DNA of 52,144 bases from an uncultured Bacteroidia bacterium (GTDB lineage Bacteria; Bacteroidota; Bacteroidia; NS11-12g; UBA955), in the NCBI GenBank assembly GCA_943789135.1, contig CALSSY010000017.1, forward strand, positions 1-52,144, in the 5' to 3' direction. Both the position numbers and the translations under genes were made by a program. Under the pieces are notes generated by a model, which worked only from the letters and a program-made list of their open reading frames with translations, had not been told where the DNA came from and searched no databases. Below, piece by piece: positions 26,939 through 36,303 of the stretch; position 1 is the first letter of the stretch; each line of letters starts with the position of its first letter.

Positions 26939-27751
26939 ATGTTAAGGGTGCGCATTATAATAATTATGATTGGGATAGCTCTCACAAGCGTTTCTTGTGG
27001 TGAATATCAGCGCATCTACAAGAAAGGTACAGCGGCTCAAAAGCAAACCAAGGCTATGGAGCTTTTTACTAAAAAAGATTACGCCAAGTCCGTTCAACTA
27101 TTCGAACAGTTGCGTGATATGTACAAGGTCCGCGACAGCCTAGAAAATATCTATTATCACATGGCCATGTCCTATTACCACCTTAAAGATTATCCATATG
27201 CCTCCTTGTTTTTCAAGGACTATACGGAAAATTTCACACAGGCCGATCGGGTAATTGAATGTGCTTACATGGGCTTGTATTGTGATGTTTTAGCCATTGG
27301 ACCTGCTGATCTCGATCAAGCAGACACCAAAAAAGTTATTGAAGCATTGCAAATGTTCACCAACTACTATCCAGATTCTGAATATTCGGAAAAATGCAAC
27401 GAGCATATCGATTTACTTCGAGCTAAGTTGCAACAAAAAGAATACGATATGGTTGAGCAATACTACCGCATGGGTGAATTCAAATCCGCAGCAGTGGCAG
27501 CAAAAAATACGGTCAAATTATATCCAGATATGGAGCTTAGAGAATCCTTAGAGTGGATGGCCGTAGACGCACAATTTCAGTATGCTGAAAACAGTGTAAA
27601 ATCAAAACGTTTGGAACGCTTCCAAATGGTATTAGAAAACATTCAAGATTATCTATATACACATCCATCCGGTAGTACCCACTTCGGAGATGTTAAGAAA
27701 ATAGAATCCCAAACCCAAAAACGTATTAAAGAAATAGAAGCAATTTTATGA
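26939..27751 (+). CDS. bamD: Outer membrane assembly lipoprotein BamD
   Basis: 270 residues from ATG 26939. The N-terminus MLRVRIIIIMIGIALTSVSC is a lipoprotein signal with the acylated Cys at 20. After it come about five TPR units (KAMELFTKKDYAKSVQLFEQL, MAMSYYHLKDYPYASLFFKDY, YPDSEYSEKCNEHI). BamD is the essential lipoprotein of the BAM complex, which inserts beta-barrels into the outer membrane, and acts on its periplasmic face. It heads a long operon, and its TGA overlaps the ATG of rpb6 (ATGA). The order bamD-rpb6-coaBC-DUF4835 is a well-kept Bacteroidota block. Confidence 0.92.
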   Translation: MLRVRIIIIMIGIALTSVSCGEYQRIYKKGTAAQKQTKAMELFTKKDYAKSVQLFEQLRDMYKVRDSLENIYYHMAMSYYHLKDYPYASLFFKDYTENFTQADRVIECAYMGLYCDVLAIGPADLDQADTKKVIEALQMFTNYYPDSEYSEKCNEHIDLLRAKLQQKEYDMVEQYYRMGEFKSAAVAAKNTVKLYPDMELRESLEWMAVDAQFQYAENSVKSKRLERFQMVLENIQDYLYTHPSGSTHFGDVKKIESQTQKRIKEIEAIL

Positions 27752-28068
27752 GCATCAAAGACCATACCTCAGCAGAAACCCGCAACCTCAAAAATCTTGA
27801 GAATGAAACCAACAACATTTATTTGTCGGCAGTAATCATCTCAAAGCGCGCAGATCAAATTGCTGAAAAGCAAAAAGAGGAGCTTAAAAATCGTTTGGAG
27901 CCGTTTGCACAAGACAGTGACAATTTAGAAGAAGTTCAAGAAAACCGCGAACAAATCGAAATTTCATTGATGTACGAGCGTCAGCCAAAGCCAACTCTTT
28001 CGGCTACTCAAGAATTTTCCGAGAATAAAACCTATTGGAGAATTCCGGACGCTCCGGATCATGCTTAA
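27748..28068 (+). CDS. RNA polymerase Rpb6/omega subunit
   Basis: 106 residues. Omega binds the beta' subunit and helps polymerase assembly. IYLSAVIISKRADQIAEKQKEEL is the conserved helix of Bacteroidota Rpb6/omega proteins. The second half is acidic and loosely conserved. It is translationally coupled at both ends: its ATG overlaps the bamD stop and its last 8 bases overlap the coaBC start. Confidence 0.88.
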   Translation: MSIKDHTSAETRNLKNLENETNNIYLSAVIISKRADQIAEKQKEELKNRLEPFAQDSDNLEEVQENREQIEISLMYERQPKPTLSATQEFSENKTYWRIPDAPDHA

Positions 28069-29263
28069 AAACAAGCGTATACTCCTAGGAATTAGTGGTG
28101 GTATCGCGGCGTATAAAACGCCCGAATTGGTACGACTATTTAAAAAATCAGGTGCTGAGGTACAAGTAATTTGTACGCCCAGTGCACTTCAATTCGTTAC
28201 ATTAAAAACGTTATCGGTTGTTTCTGAGAGACCTGCATTGGTCGATTTTTTCGATGAAGAAACCGGTATGTGGAACCATCATGTAAACCTTGGTCTTTGG
28301 GCCGATGCCATGGTGATTGCTCCTTGCGGGTCCAATACACTTTCCAAAATGGTGAGTGGACAGTGCGACAATCTCTTATTAACCACCTATTTATCCGCCC
28401 GTTGCCCCGTTTGGATAGCTCCTGCAATGGATTTAGACATGTACCTACATCCTTCTGTTCAAGAACATCTCAATACCTTAAAAGAACGCGGAGTACATTT
28501 GATAGATGCAGAAACCGGCCCATTAGCTAGTGGTTTGGAGGGCAAAGGAAGAATGGCCGAACCTGAAAACATTTTAGAAGTATTTAAATCGCATTTTGAA
28601 GCCCCTGATAATGGTTGGAAAGGCAAACAAGTTATGGTAACGGCTGGACCTACCTATGAGGCTATAGATCCCGTGCGTTTCATTGGAAACCGAAGCAGCG
28701 GCTTGATGGGTATCGAAATTGCAAAAGCACTCATAACAAAGGGCGCTCACGTTAATTTGATACTAGGTCCCACTCATTTAGAAGTTCCTGAGGAAGTTCA
28801 ATTAACAAGGGTTGAAAGTGCCCAGGACATGCTTAGCGCTTGCGAAAATATTTTTCCGAATTGCGATGTGGGCATATTTGCCGCAGCCGTATCCGATTAC
28901 CGAATTAAAGAGGTTTACACCGAAAAGGTAAAAAAATCTGCCGATAACTGGAATTTAGAATTGGCCAAAAATCCCGATATCCTAAAGACACTTTCGGTGA
29001 ATAGAAAAAGTCATCAAAAATGTATTGGTTTCGCTCTAGAAACCCAAAATGCTGAAAACTACGCGCTTCAGAAGTTACAACAAAAGCAATTAGATGCTAT
29101 TGTTTTGAATACTGTTGGAGAAAACACGGGCTTTCAAAGCGAACAAAATAGTGTCAAAATTTTTACAAAAAACAATCAACAATTTGTCACTGATTTGCAA
29201 TCTAAATCCGATATTGCAACTATACTTTTAGAGAAATTAGATGATTGGCAAATTTTGGATTAA
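28061..29263 (+). CDS. coaBC: Bifunctional phosphopantothenoylcysteine decarboxylase/synthetase
   Basis: 400 residues, the usual length. The N-terminal CoaC flavoprotein (1-180) has ILLGISGGIAAYKT, MWNHHVNLG (active-site His) and APAMDLDM in place of the classic PxMN motif. The C-terminal CoaB ligase (about 187-400) has VTAGPTYEAIDPVRFIGN followed by RSSGLMG, AAAVSDYR and KNPDIL. It makes 4'-phosphopantetheine from 4'-phosphopantothenate and cysteine with CTP, two steps of CoA synthesis in the cytoplasm. It overlaps rpb6 by 8 and the next gene by 23 bases. Confidence 0.95.
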   Translation: MLKNKRILLGISGGIAAYKTPELVRLFKKSGAEVQVICTPSALQFVTLKTLSVVSERPALVDFFDEETGMWNHHVNLGLWADAMVIAPCGSNTLSKMVSGQCDNLLLTTYLSARCPVWIAPAMDLDMYLHPSVQEHLNTLKERGVHLIDAETGPLASGLEGKGRMAEPENILEVFKSHFEAPDNGWKGKQVMVTAGPTYEAIDPVRFIGNRSSGLMGIEIAKALITKGAHVNLILGPTHLEVPEEVQLTRVESAQDMLSACENIFPNCDVGIFAAAVSDYRIKEVYTEKVKKSADNWNLELAKNPDILKTLSVNRKSHQKCIGFALETQNAENYALQKLQQKQLDAIVLNTVGENTGFQSEQNSVKIFTKNNQQFVTDLQSKSDIATILLEKLDDWQILD

Positions 29264-30152
29264 GCAACTAACTGTTATACTGACAATTGCGGCAATCGCA
29301 ATACCCAAGCTCTATTCTCAAGAAATCAACGCTACGGTTCAAGTAGTGGCCCCTCGTGTGCAAATTGCCAATAAGGATATTTTAGTTACTCTTCAAAATA
29401 GCTTACAACAGTTTATCAATAACCGTAAATGGACTGAAGAAAATATTTCCAGTACGGAAAAAGTCAATATGACGCTTTTCATCAATATTGACGCATGGGA
29501 CAACGATAAATTCCAAGGGAATTCTCAACTTCAGGTTACACGCCCCGTTTACGGTTCTAACTATAAAACAACCGTGCTTCAATTCAATGATGAAGACGTT
29601 GGGTTCAATTACCGTGAATTCGAAAACCTTGAATACCAAGAGAATATGAACATGAACGACCTAACTACGCTTATGGCCTATTACGTTTATATTGCTTTAG
29701 GAATTGAACATGATAGTTATGGCCTTTTGGGGGGAAGTAAATATTACGCAAAAGCTCAAAATTTGGTAAACTTAATGACCAATAAGCCAGGGTGGAATCA
29801 AGGAGACGGTAAAGGCTTTAGAAATCGCTTTTACTTAGCGGAGAATTTAAACAGTCCTCGCTTTAAAGAATTCAGAGAATTGAACTACCAATATCACCGT
29901 GATGGGCTCGACCAATTTTATGAGGATCCCATTAAGGGTAGGAAAAAAATTACAGAATCATTACAGAAAATTTCAGAAACCGCACAAACCAATCGAAACA
30001 GTTTACTTCAAAAATTGTTCTTCACTACTAAATGGCCTGAAATTGTTGAAATATTCAAAGAAGGAACAACCGCAGAAAAAACCATTATCGTGCGTTTGTT
30101 AAAAGATTTGGATCCAACCAATATGCAGCGTTACGAAAAAATAAAATCATGA
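29241..30152 (+). CDS. Secreted DUF4835 family protein
   Basis: 303 residues with a signal peptide (LTVILTIAAIAIPKLYSQEI). The mature part starts with INATVQVVAPRVQIANKDI and contains YYVYIALGIEHDSYGLLGG and GDGKGFRNRFYLAENL, features of DUF4835. This protein follows coaBC in many Bacteroidota and has no known activity; an envelope role is likely given bamD in the operon. Its TGA overlaps aroB (ATGA). In other Bacteroidota recN often follows; here the aro genes do. Confidence 0.88.
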   Translation: MIGKFWIKQLTVILTIAAIAIPKLYSQEINATVQVVAPRVQIANKDILVTLQNSLQQFINNRKWTEENISSTEKVNMTLFINIDAWDNDKFQGNSQLQVTRPVYGSNYKTTVLQFNDEDVGFNYREFENLEYQENMNMNDLTTLMAYYVYIALGIEHDSYGLLGGSKYYAKAQNLVNLMTNKPGWNQGDGKGFRNRFYLAENLNSPRFKEFRELNYQYHRDGLDQFYEDPIKGRKKITESLQKISETAQTNRNSLLQKLFFTTKWPEIVEIFKEGTTAEKTIIVRLLKDLDPTNMQRYEKIKS

Positions 30153-31201
30153 TAGTCCGCACCGAAACCATAGACCAACGTATCGACACGTACCTCAACG
30201 ATTTTCAACCGGACAAAATCGTGGTGGTTGTTTCTGAAACATCGGAGAAACTTTGTTTGCCCAAGTTACAGATATACAAAAAGGTTGACAATATCATTTA
30301 CCACCTACCTGATGGAGATGAAGCCAAAAAATTAAGTTATTGCGAAGACTTTTGGGAAAGTTTATTACGAGAGAACGTAACCCGTAAAAGCCTAATCATT
30401 GCAGTTGGTGGTGGAGCCGTTTTAGATTTTGCTGGTTTCTGTGCCTCCGTGTTTATGCGTGGCATACCTTGTATCTATGTGCCTACTACCCTTCTTTCAA
30501 TGGTAGATGGATCCGAAGGCGGAAAAACTGGTATCAATCTATATGGCACTAAAAATGTCATTGGTACATTTACTGAGCCAGCAGCAATCATGCGCAACGT
30601 TAATTTTTTGCAAACGCTAAACGAATGTGAAATTCTGTCAGGATGGGCCGAAGTAATCAAACACGCTTTGTTAAATGGGGGCACCCTAATGGAGTTGATT
30701 CAAAAAGGAAGTCCTGAAGTCAACGACGCCGAATCTTGGATAGAAATTATTCGAGAGAATATCTTATTCAAAAAAGAAATAGTTTCTGAAGATTTTAAAG
30801 AGAAAGGTTTGCGTAAACTTCTTAACTTGGGCCATACTTTAGGTCACGGTATTGAAGCCACCCATTTCGAGGATCCAAAAATTAGCCACGGCATTTCTAT
30901 TGCTAATGGCCTGTATTGGGAATCCTTATTGGGTTTCAAATTAGGAATCACGGATGCGAGCATTTTAGAAACAGTCGAAAAATTAGTATATCCCCTTTAT
31001 CCTAAAATCGGTTGGTCCGAACTCGAAGTTGAACCCATGTGTAATCTCTTGATGCACGATAAGAAGAACCACAACGGTAAAATACAATTGAGCTTATTAA
31101 ACGCGATTGGAAACGCCTCTTTTGACGTTGAAGTATCCGAGGCACAATTGATGGACTTTTTATCAAAACACGCCACGGCGTTGCATGATTCAGAGGATTA
31201 A
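30149..31201 (+). CDS. aroB: 3-dehydroquinate synthase
   Basis: 350 residues, the normal length. AroB cyclises DAHP to 3-dehydroquinate with NAD and Zn, the second shikimate step. Motifs seen are IIAVGGGAVLDFAGFCASVFMRG (NAD site), VPTTLLSMVDGSEGGKTGIN, KNVIGTF, GWAEVIKHALL and LNLGHTLGHGIE (Zn His), plus a further metal His in SHGISIANGL. It overlaps DUF4835 by 4 bases and aroA by 17 bases, so it is one unit with them. Confidence 0.95.
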   Translation: MIVRTETIDQRIDTYLNDFQPDKIVVVVSETSEKLCLPKLQIYKKVDNIIYHLPDGDEAKKLSYCEDFWESLLRENVTRKSLIIAVGGGAVLDFAGFCASVFMRGIPCIYVPTTLLSMVDGSEGGKTGINLYGTKNVIGTFTEPAAIMRNVNFLQTLNECEILSGWAEVIKHALLNGGTLMELIQKGSPEVNDAESWIEIIRENILFKKEIVSEDFKEKGLRKLLNLGHTLGHGIEATHFEDPKISHGISIANGLYWESLLGFKLGITDASILETVEKLVYPLYPKIGWSELEVEPMCNLLMHDKKNHNGKIQLSLLNAIGNASFDVEVSEAQLMDFLSKHATALHDSED

Positions 31202-32420
31202 ATACCATAACTCACCTTTACGGAATCAACCCGTTAGCGTTCGGCTACCTCTTTCTAAGAGTCTTTCCAATAGACATTTATTTTTACAATTTCAGTTTTC
31301 AAATTTGCGGGCGATAAAGTCTTTTTCAACCGCTCGTGATACCCAACTGTTTTACGAAGGCTTAAGAAATGCATCTTATCAAATTGATTTCCAAGATGCA
31401 GGTACGCCTTCGCGCTTTGCATTGGTATTTTTTGCTGTCCATAACATCCCGAAAATTATATCGGGAAGTTCAAGTTTGCGTAAAAGATCCATCTCAGATT
31501 TGGTAAATACGCTGATTAAACAAGGTGCCCAAATAGAATATTTAGAAAAGCCAGGTTTTTTCCCTGTAGAAATAAAAAGTGGCATTCAAAATTCGAAGGA
31601 TATTTGGGAAATAAACACCCAAGAAAGCAGTCAGTTTGTTTCTGCTTTAATGTTAGGGGTTACCAAAATTCAACCCATACCAAGAATTAAGGTAAACGGA
31701 TTAGCACACAGTTGGTCGTATATAAAACTGACCCAATCTGTTTTAGAAGATTGGGGATTCCAAGTCGAAATTAACGATGGAAGTATCGCCATAGATGGAA
31801 AGCCGAAGAACCACTCCGATGTTGAAATAGAAATCGATTGGGGAAGTGCTGCTTTTGTTTATTTAATGGCCCTATTTACCCAAAAGTCTTTCAGGTTAAT
31901 AGGAGCTCGCCAGAACTCACTACAAGCCGATTATGCTTGTGTTGCTGCATTCGATCAATTAGGAATTACCACGGTATTCGATGTTGATGGAGCTCTGATT
32001 TCACCGGGTCCGATATCCAACATACAAACCTTGATGCATTTTAACGGATCAGAATCTATTGATTTAATACCTGTATTAGCTTCTGCATGTGCTTTCTTAG
32101 GTAAGGACATACAATTTACTGGAATTGAAAAACTGGCCGTAAAGGAAAGCAACCGAATTGAAAGTATTCGAATTAACTTAACTACCTTAGGATTTCAATG
32201 GGAAGCCAACACAAATGGTTACCTATTGAAAAATGAACATCGGTCTATGCCCAAACGCTTTGATATTAAAACCTTTAATGACCATCGCATAGCGATGGCT
32301 TTTGCGCCATGGGCCGCAATAATTGATGATGTGAGCATCGACGATACCCAATGTGCGAAAAAAAGCTATCCTCAATATTGGGAACATCTTAAAATGTGTA
32401 ATTTTGAACTCATCTCCTAG
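31185..32420 (+). CDS. aroA: 3-phosphoshikimate 1-carboxyvinyltransferase (EPSP synthase)
   Basis: 411 residues, slightly shorter than the usual 425-430. AroA joins PEP to shikimate-3-phosphate, the sixth step of the pathway. Visible are RLPLSKSLSNRHLFLQ (S3P/PEP site), DAGTPSRFAL in place of NAGTAxR, ESSQFVSALML, IDWGSAAFVYLMAL, KESNRIES and FNDHRIAMAFA with the catalytic residues. The first glycine-rich loop is shorter than in E. coli. It overlaps aroB by 17 bases and ends 10 bases before aroC. Confidence 0.93.
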   Translation: MIQRIKYHNSPLRNQPVSVRLPLSKSLSNRHLFLQFQFSNLRAIKSFSTARDTQLFYEGLRNASYQIDFQDAGTPSRFALVFFAVHNIPKIISGSSSLRKRSISDLVNTLIKQGAQIEYLEKPGFFPVEIKSGIQNSKDIWEINTQESSQFVSALMLGVTKIQPIPRIKVNGLAHSWSYIKLTQSVLEDWGFQVEINDGSIAIDGKPKNHSDVEIEIDWGSAAFVYLMALFTQKSFRLIGARQNSLQADYACVAAFDQLGITTVFDVDGALISPGPISNIQTLMHFNGSESIDLIPVLASACAFLGKDIQFTGIEKLAVKESNRIESIRINLTTLGFQWEANTNGYLLKNEHRSMPKRFDIKTFNDHRIAMAFAPWAAIIDDVSIDDTQCAKKSYPQYWEHLKMCNFELIS

Positions 32421-32430
32421 CCCTAATAAT

Positions 32431-33513
32431 GTGAGCGCAAATTCAATCGGTAAAAATTTAACATTAACGAGTTTTGGTGAAAGCCATGGCCCGTTTATTG
32501 GATCCGTATTAGACGGTTTTCCCGCCGGCATGCTAATTGATTTGAAGGCATTGCAGCATCAGTTAAATCGACGTCGACCTGGACAAAGTGCACTTACTAC
32601 ATCGCGAACAGAAAAAGATTCCGTTCAAATTATTTCCGGTGTATTCGAGGGGAAAACATTAGGCACCCCGATTACGTTCTTAATACCTAATTTAGATCAG
32701 AAACCTCAAGATTACGAGGCCCTTAAAACCATATACCGACCTGGCCATGCTGATGCCCTTTGGGATCTCAAAATGGGACATAGAGATTATCGCGGTGGCG
32801 GTAGAAGCAGTGCTCGAATAACAGCAGCTTGGGTTGCTGCAGGTGCTCTCGCCGAGCAGTTTCTCAGTCAATATCAAATGGGGCCCATTAAAGTCTGCGC
32901 TTGGGTGCAACAAATTCATACAATACAAGCCCATATCCCAAATCTCGTAAGTCGCGAAGAAATTGACAAGTCTCCCGTGAGATGTCCCGATCTTGAGAAG
33001 TCCTCTAAAATGGAAAGTTCCATTTTAGAAGCTAAAGAGAATGGGGATAGCCTAGGGGGTACTATCAGAGTCAGAATAAGCGGCGTACCAGCCGGAACGG
33101 GAGAGCCGGTATTCCGAAAATTACAAGCGCAAATTTCTCAATACATGTTAAATTTAAATGCCGTAAAAGGTATTTATTTCGGAGATGATAATAGGGCACA
33201 CGAACGTTTCGGATCGGAAAACAACGATTCATGGATTTCTGAGAATGGAAAAATCGGAACCGAAACCAATCATTCTGGGGGAATAGTCGGCGGAATGGCA
33301 ACCGGCTCAGATATTACATTTGAATTGTATTTCAAGCCCACTTCCACCATAAAAAAAGAACAAACCACCATCAACCATCTGGGGGAATCGGTAACCCTAT
33401 CCGGCGAAGGAAGGCACGACCCTTGTGTATTGCCCAGGGCCGTTCCCATCGTAGAATCGTTGTCAGCACTGGCTATTATGGACCTTTTACTAGATCCAGT
33501 ATCCAGATTATAG
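32431..33513 (+). CDS. aroC: Chorismate synthase
   Basis: 360 residues from GTG 32431; the open frame extends upstream to 32353, but that would overlap aroA by 68 bases, and the family begins just after this GTG (SIGKNLTLTSFGESHG). AroC removes phosphate from EPSP to give chorismate, using reduced FMN. Typical motifs are FGESHGPFIG, RRRPGQSALTTSR, HRDYRGGGRSSARITAAWVAAGA and GRHDPCVLPRAVPIVES. It is the last step of the pathway whose aroB and aroA lie directly upstream. Confidence 0.95.
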   Translation: MSANSIGKNLTLTSFGESHGPFIGSVLDGFPAGMLIDLKALQHQLNRRRPGQSALTTSRTEKDSVQIISGVFEGKTLGTPITFLIPNLDQKPQDYEALKTIYRPGHADALWDLKMGHRDYRGGGRSSARITAAWVAAGALAEQFLSQYQMGPIKVCAWVQQIHTIQAHIPNLVSREEIDKSPVRCPDLEKSSKMESSILEAKENGDSLGGTIRVRISGVPAGTGEPVFRKLQAQISQYMLNLNAVKGIYFGDDNRAHERFGSENNDSWISENGKIGTETNHSGGIVGGMATGSDITFELYFKPTSTIKKEQTTINHLGESVTLSGEGRHDPCVLPRAVPIVESLSALAIMDLLLDPVSRL

Positions 33514-33551
33514 AATTTCAATAACTCAATCCACAGGAAAAATCAATTTAT

Positions 33552-34322
33552 ATGGTACGCGAAGAAATACTCGAACAATTTTCCAAGCTTTTAGACGTAA
33601 TGAACGATTTACGAGAAAAGTGTCCTTGGGATATGAAACAAACTTGGGAAAGCATAAGAGTATTATCCATTGAAGAAGTGCACGAATTATCCGATGCCAT
33701 CATGGATAACAATCCAACGGAGGTTCGAAAAGAATTGGGAGATATTTTATTACATATTGTATTTTATTCCAGAATTGCCAGTGAACACGGCTATTTTGAT
33801 GTTGGAGATGTATGCCAATCTTTGATAGAAAAATTGATACGTAGGCATCCACACATATACGGCAATACCCAAGTAAACGGAGAGGAAGAAGTATTGCAAA
33901 ATTGGGAACAGATTAAGCTAGCTGAGAAAGGGAATAAAAAGAATGGCTTATTGGATGGCGTACCCAAAGGATTAAATAGTATAGTTAAAGCCTACCGAAT
34001 GCAAGAAAAAGCCAGTCAAGTAGGATTTGATTGGGATGAAGCCGAAAAAGCTTATGAAAAGGTTGATGAAGAATGGGCCGAATTCAAAGCCGCGAAAAAC
34101 AAAGACGAGGAAGAAGAAGAATTTGGCGATTACCTTTTTGCATTAATAAATTATGCCCGCTTGAAGGGAATTAACCCAGACACGGCATTAGAACGCTGTA
34201 ATTTAAAATTCAAATCTCGATTTCAATCCATGGAAGCCCAAGCCGAAGACCTTAACAAGGGCTTAAACGACATGAGTTTAGACGAAATGGAAGTGTTGTG
34301 GCAAAATGCCAAGAAGGGTTAA
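33552..34322 (+). CDS. mazG: Nucleoside triphosphate pyrophosphohydrolase MazG
   Basis: 256 residues, two MazG domains in tandem as in the E. coli enzyme. LREKCPWDMKQTWESI and IEEVHELSDAI form the first domain with EEVxEL and EELGD-like metal sites (KELGDILLHIVF). EWAEFKAAKNKDEEEEEFGDYLFALINYAR is the second, active domain. MazG hydrolyses NTPs and dNTPs to monophosphates and protects against misincorporation and stress. It follows aroC by 38 bases. Its TAA overlaps, on the opposite strand, the stop of the convergent DUF4153 gene. Confidence 0.93.
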   Translation: MVREEILEQFSKLLDVMNDLREKCPWDMKQTWESIRVLSIEEVHELSDAIMDNNPTEVRKELGDILLHIVFYSRIASEHGYFDVGDVCQSLIEKLIRRHPHIYGNTQVNGEEEVLQNWEQIKLAEKGNKKNGLLDGVPKGLNSIVKAYRMQEKASQVGFDWDEAEKAYEKVDEEWAEFKAAKNKDEEEEEFGDYLFALINYARLKGINPDTALERCNLKFKSRFQSMEAQAEDLNKGLNDMSLDEMEVLWQNAKKG

Positions 34323-36223
34323 CGCAGCCATAGTTTGCCGTTGAATTCAGCCAGTTCGTACTTGGTTAAATTCGTATTCCAATTGTATTCCATGTAAAAT
34401 ACTTGCAACGCCGCATTTTTTGATCGCAAGGTAACAACCTCTTTGAAATTGGGGAAGTAAAAATTATTAGGCCCATTTTGTTTCGGGAATTTATATGCGT
34501 GAACATGGCTTCCCATTAATGAATCCAAATTGAAGATTTCGGTGTATTTATTATTAGAAATGTACAGATTTTTCTCAGTTACGTCGCGGTTAATCTTCAC
34601 AACCTTATTAAAATCGCTGTTAGAAATATATCTAAAATCGCGAATTTTGACATCTACGCAATGCGTCCAATTTCCTTTGGGTACAGATACTACGGCAGGG
34701 GTCGGTCCCCTAAATCGGATTTTCAGATCCGGAAAAGTAACCGGATTAGGAACGGCGGCAGGCATCTGAGGGGAGGCGGTATCTTCCATCACCGCTTCTG
34801 TGATATCTTCTGTATAAACGAGGCCGTCGCTGATTCCATAGGGCGCTAATGCGGAACTGAGCCATTGAGTTAAATCGTAACGACTTCTGTTTTCGCTATT
34901 TTTATCAAAAAAGGAATCGGGGATTTGGATAGCGGGTTCCATTCCCGTAGTACCATGCTGAGTGCTTAAGTATTCTGCAATGTTATACATTTCGGCAGAA
35001 ATCGAATCAGGGAGCGCCACTTGAGGGGCCATTAATTCCTTTTTATCTGTCCACATTTTATGGTCTTTCAAAAGCGCCTGCAATCGCTCGGTCTGGCTGT
35101 TTTTTGAAATGCTATGCAAATTAAAACCGGGTAAAAAAAAGACCCACAACACCGTAAAGAACAAGCTCATTGGTATGGCACGGATATTTTTATTGCGCGT
35201 TACCAACATAAATAGGGTAACACCCGTAAGCCAAATGGCCAATGCCAAAAGCGCGTATCTCAACTCTGTAAAACCATAGCTATTGATACGGGTTAAGGCC
35301 GCAATATAGAGTAACACCAAAAGGGGAATTAAGGCCAAATAGAAAACCCGGGTAAAACGATTGACCCATTTATTACCGTCGACCTTTGTTAAGGGATGCA
35401 AGAGTAATAAAGCCAGCATTCCCACCACCGCAAAAGCCAAAATTAAATTGGATACCCAACCCACGGGTAAGGTACCGGAAAGGGCAATTTTAAGTCCATA
35501 GATATAAAGTATAATTAAATAAATTAAGACCAAAGGCATGAGGATATATTGCGCGAACACTTGCAATCCTTTGGGATACCCCGTATCGACCGTTTCTTCT
35601 AATTTCTTAGGAATATGGGCTAAAAACATCCAAACACTTCCCAATCCAGACATGTAAACCCACAAACGGCCATAGTAAACCGATTTGATTTCAAATCCTA
35701 ATAACTGATCCAACGCCAACATAGCGCCCGCCAAACCCGCATACAAGACCCCTACATACAATACCGTGATGGCAGCCCGAAGAAATAAGGTTTTATTAAA
35801 ATGCCAAAAAACAGCCGCATCGGAAATCTTTATGACCGGCAAAAACGATACGAGTAAATGAAACGCCAAGAAATATCCGGCAAAAGTAATGCTCAATTCA
35901 CCTTGACTGAATCCATGGGTATTCACATAATTCAAATGAAAATAGGTTATAATCAATAAGGCAATTGCCAATTTGTAAACCCCTAATTTGCGCATGACAC
36001 CCGTTACCGATTCTGCAAATAAGGTGGCCGCTAGTAATAAGGGAATTCCCAAAGCGAAGGTTTGTCCCCAAACCGCCATCATATTTTGCTGTTCGGTCGT
36101 TACCTCATCCCCCATTAATAATGACAAAGTGGTACTGCCCAATAAAGCAACCGCTAAAACAAGAGGAAAGCGTTTTGCTGTATTAAAGGCAGATAGTAAA
36201 ATTTGTTGTAGGGATTGTTTCAT
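34319..36223 (-). CDS. DUF4153 multi-pass membrane protein
   Basis: 634 residues. The first 370 residues hold about 11 membrane helices (for example FPLVLAVALLGSTTLSLLM, LALAIWLTGVTLFMLVT, SLFFTVLWVFFLPGF). The last 260 form a soluble domain with no recognised motif, which follows NLHSISKNSQTERLQALL. This is the DUF4153 layout known from Bacteroidota; its function is unknown. No partner gene is evident, and a terminator separates it from the upstream M13 gene. It converges on mazG with a 4-base overlap of stops, and no terminator lies between them. Confidence 0.85.
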   Translation of the reverse strand: MKQSLQQILLSAFNTAKRFPLVLAVALLGSTTLSLLMGDEVTTEQQNMMAVWGQTFALGIPLLLAATLFAESVTGVMRKLGVYKLAIALLIITYFHLNYVNTHGFSQGELSITFAGYFLAFHLLVSFLPVIKISDAAVFWHFNKTLFLRAAITVLYVGVLYAGLAGAMLALDQLLGFEIKSVYYGRLWVYMSGLGSVWMFLAHIPKKLEETVDTGYPKGLQVFAQYILMPLVLIYLIILYIYGLKIALSGTLPVGWVSNLILAFAVVGMLALLLLHPLTKVDGNKWVNRFTRVFYLALIPLLVLLYIAALTRINSYGFTELRYALLALAIWLTGVTLFMLVTRNKNIRAIPMSLFFTVLWVFFLPGFNLHSISKNSQTERLQALLKDHKMWTDKKELMAPQVALPDSISAEMYNIAEYLSTQHGTTGMEPAIQIPDSFFDKNSENRSRYDLTQWLSSALAPYGISDGLVYTEDITEAVMEDTASPQMPAAVPNPVTFPDLKIRFRGPTPAVVSVPKGNWTHCVDVKIRDFRYISNSDFNKVVKINRDVTEKNLYISNNKYTEIFNLDSLMGSHVHAYKFPKQNGPNNFYFPNFKEVVTLRSKNAALQVFYMEYNWNTNLTKYELAEFNGKLWLR

Positions 36224-36240
36224 GGCTATGCGAATAACGC

Positions 36241-36276
36241 AAAAAAAAGGGAATCATTGTTATGACTCCCCTTTTT
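36241..36276 (-). terminator. Hairpin terminator behind the M13 peptidase gene
   Basis: A8, GGGAATCAT, loop TGTT, ATGACTCCC, then CTTTTT. The stem has one A-C mismatch. Read on the minus strand it ends in T8, so it should stop transcription of the M13 gene before DUF4153. It also has a T run in the plus direction. Confidence 0.75.
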
Positions 36277-36303
36277 AAAATTATGTTTCAGACTCAATCA
36301 AAT

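Noticed and set aside
32353..32430. Longer aroC start upstream of GTG 32431
   Set aside because: It would overlap aroA by 68 bases and add residues that chorismate synthases lack.
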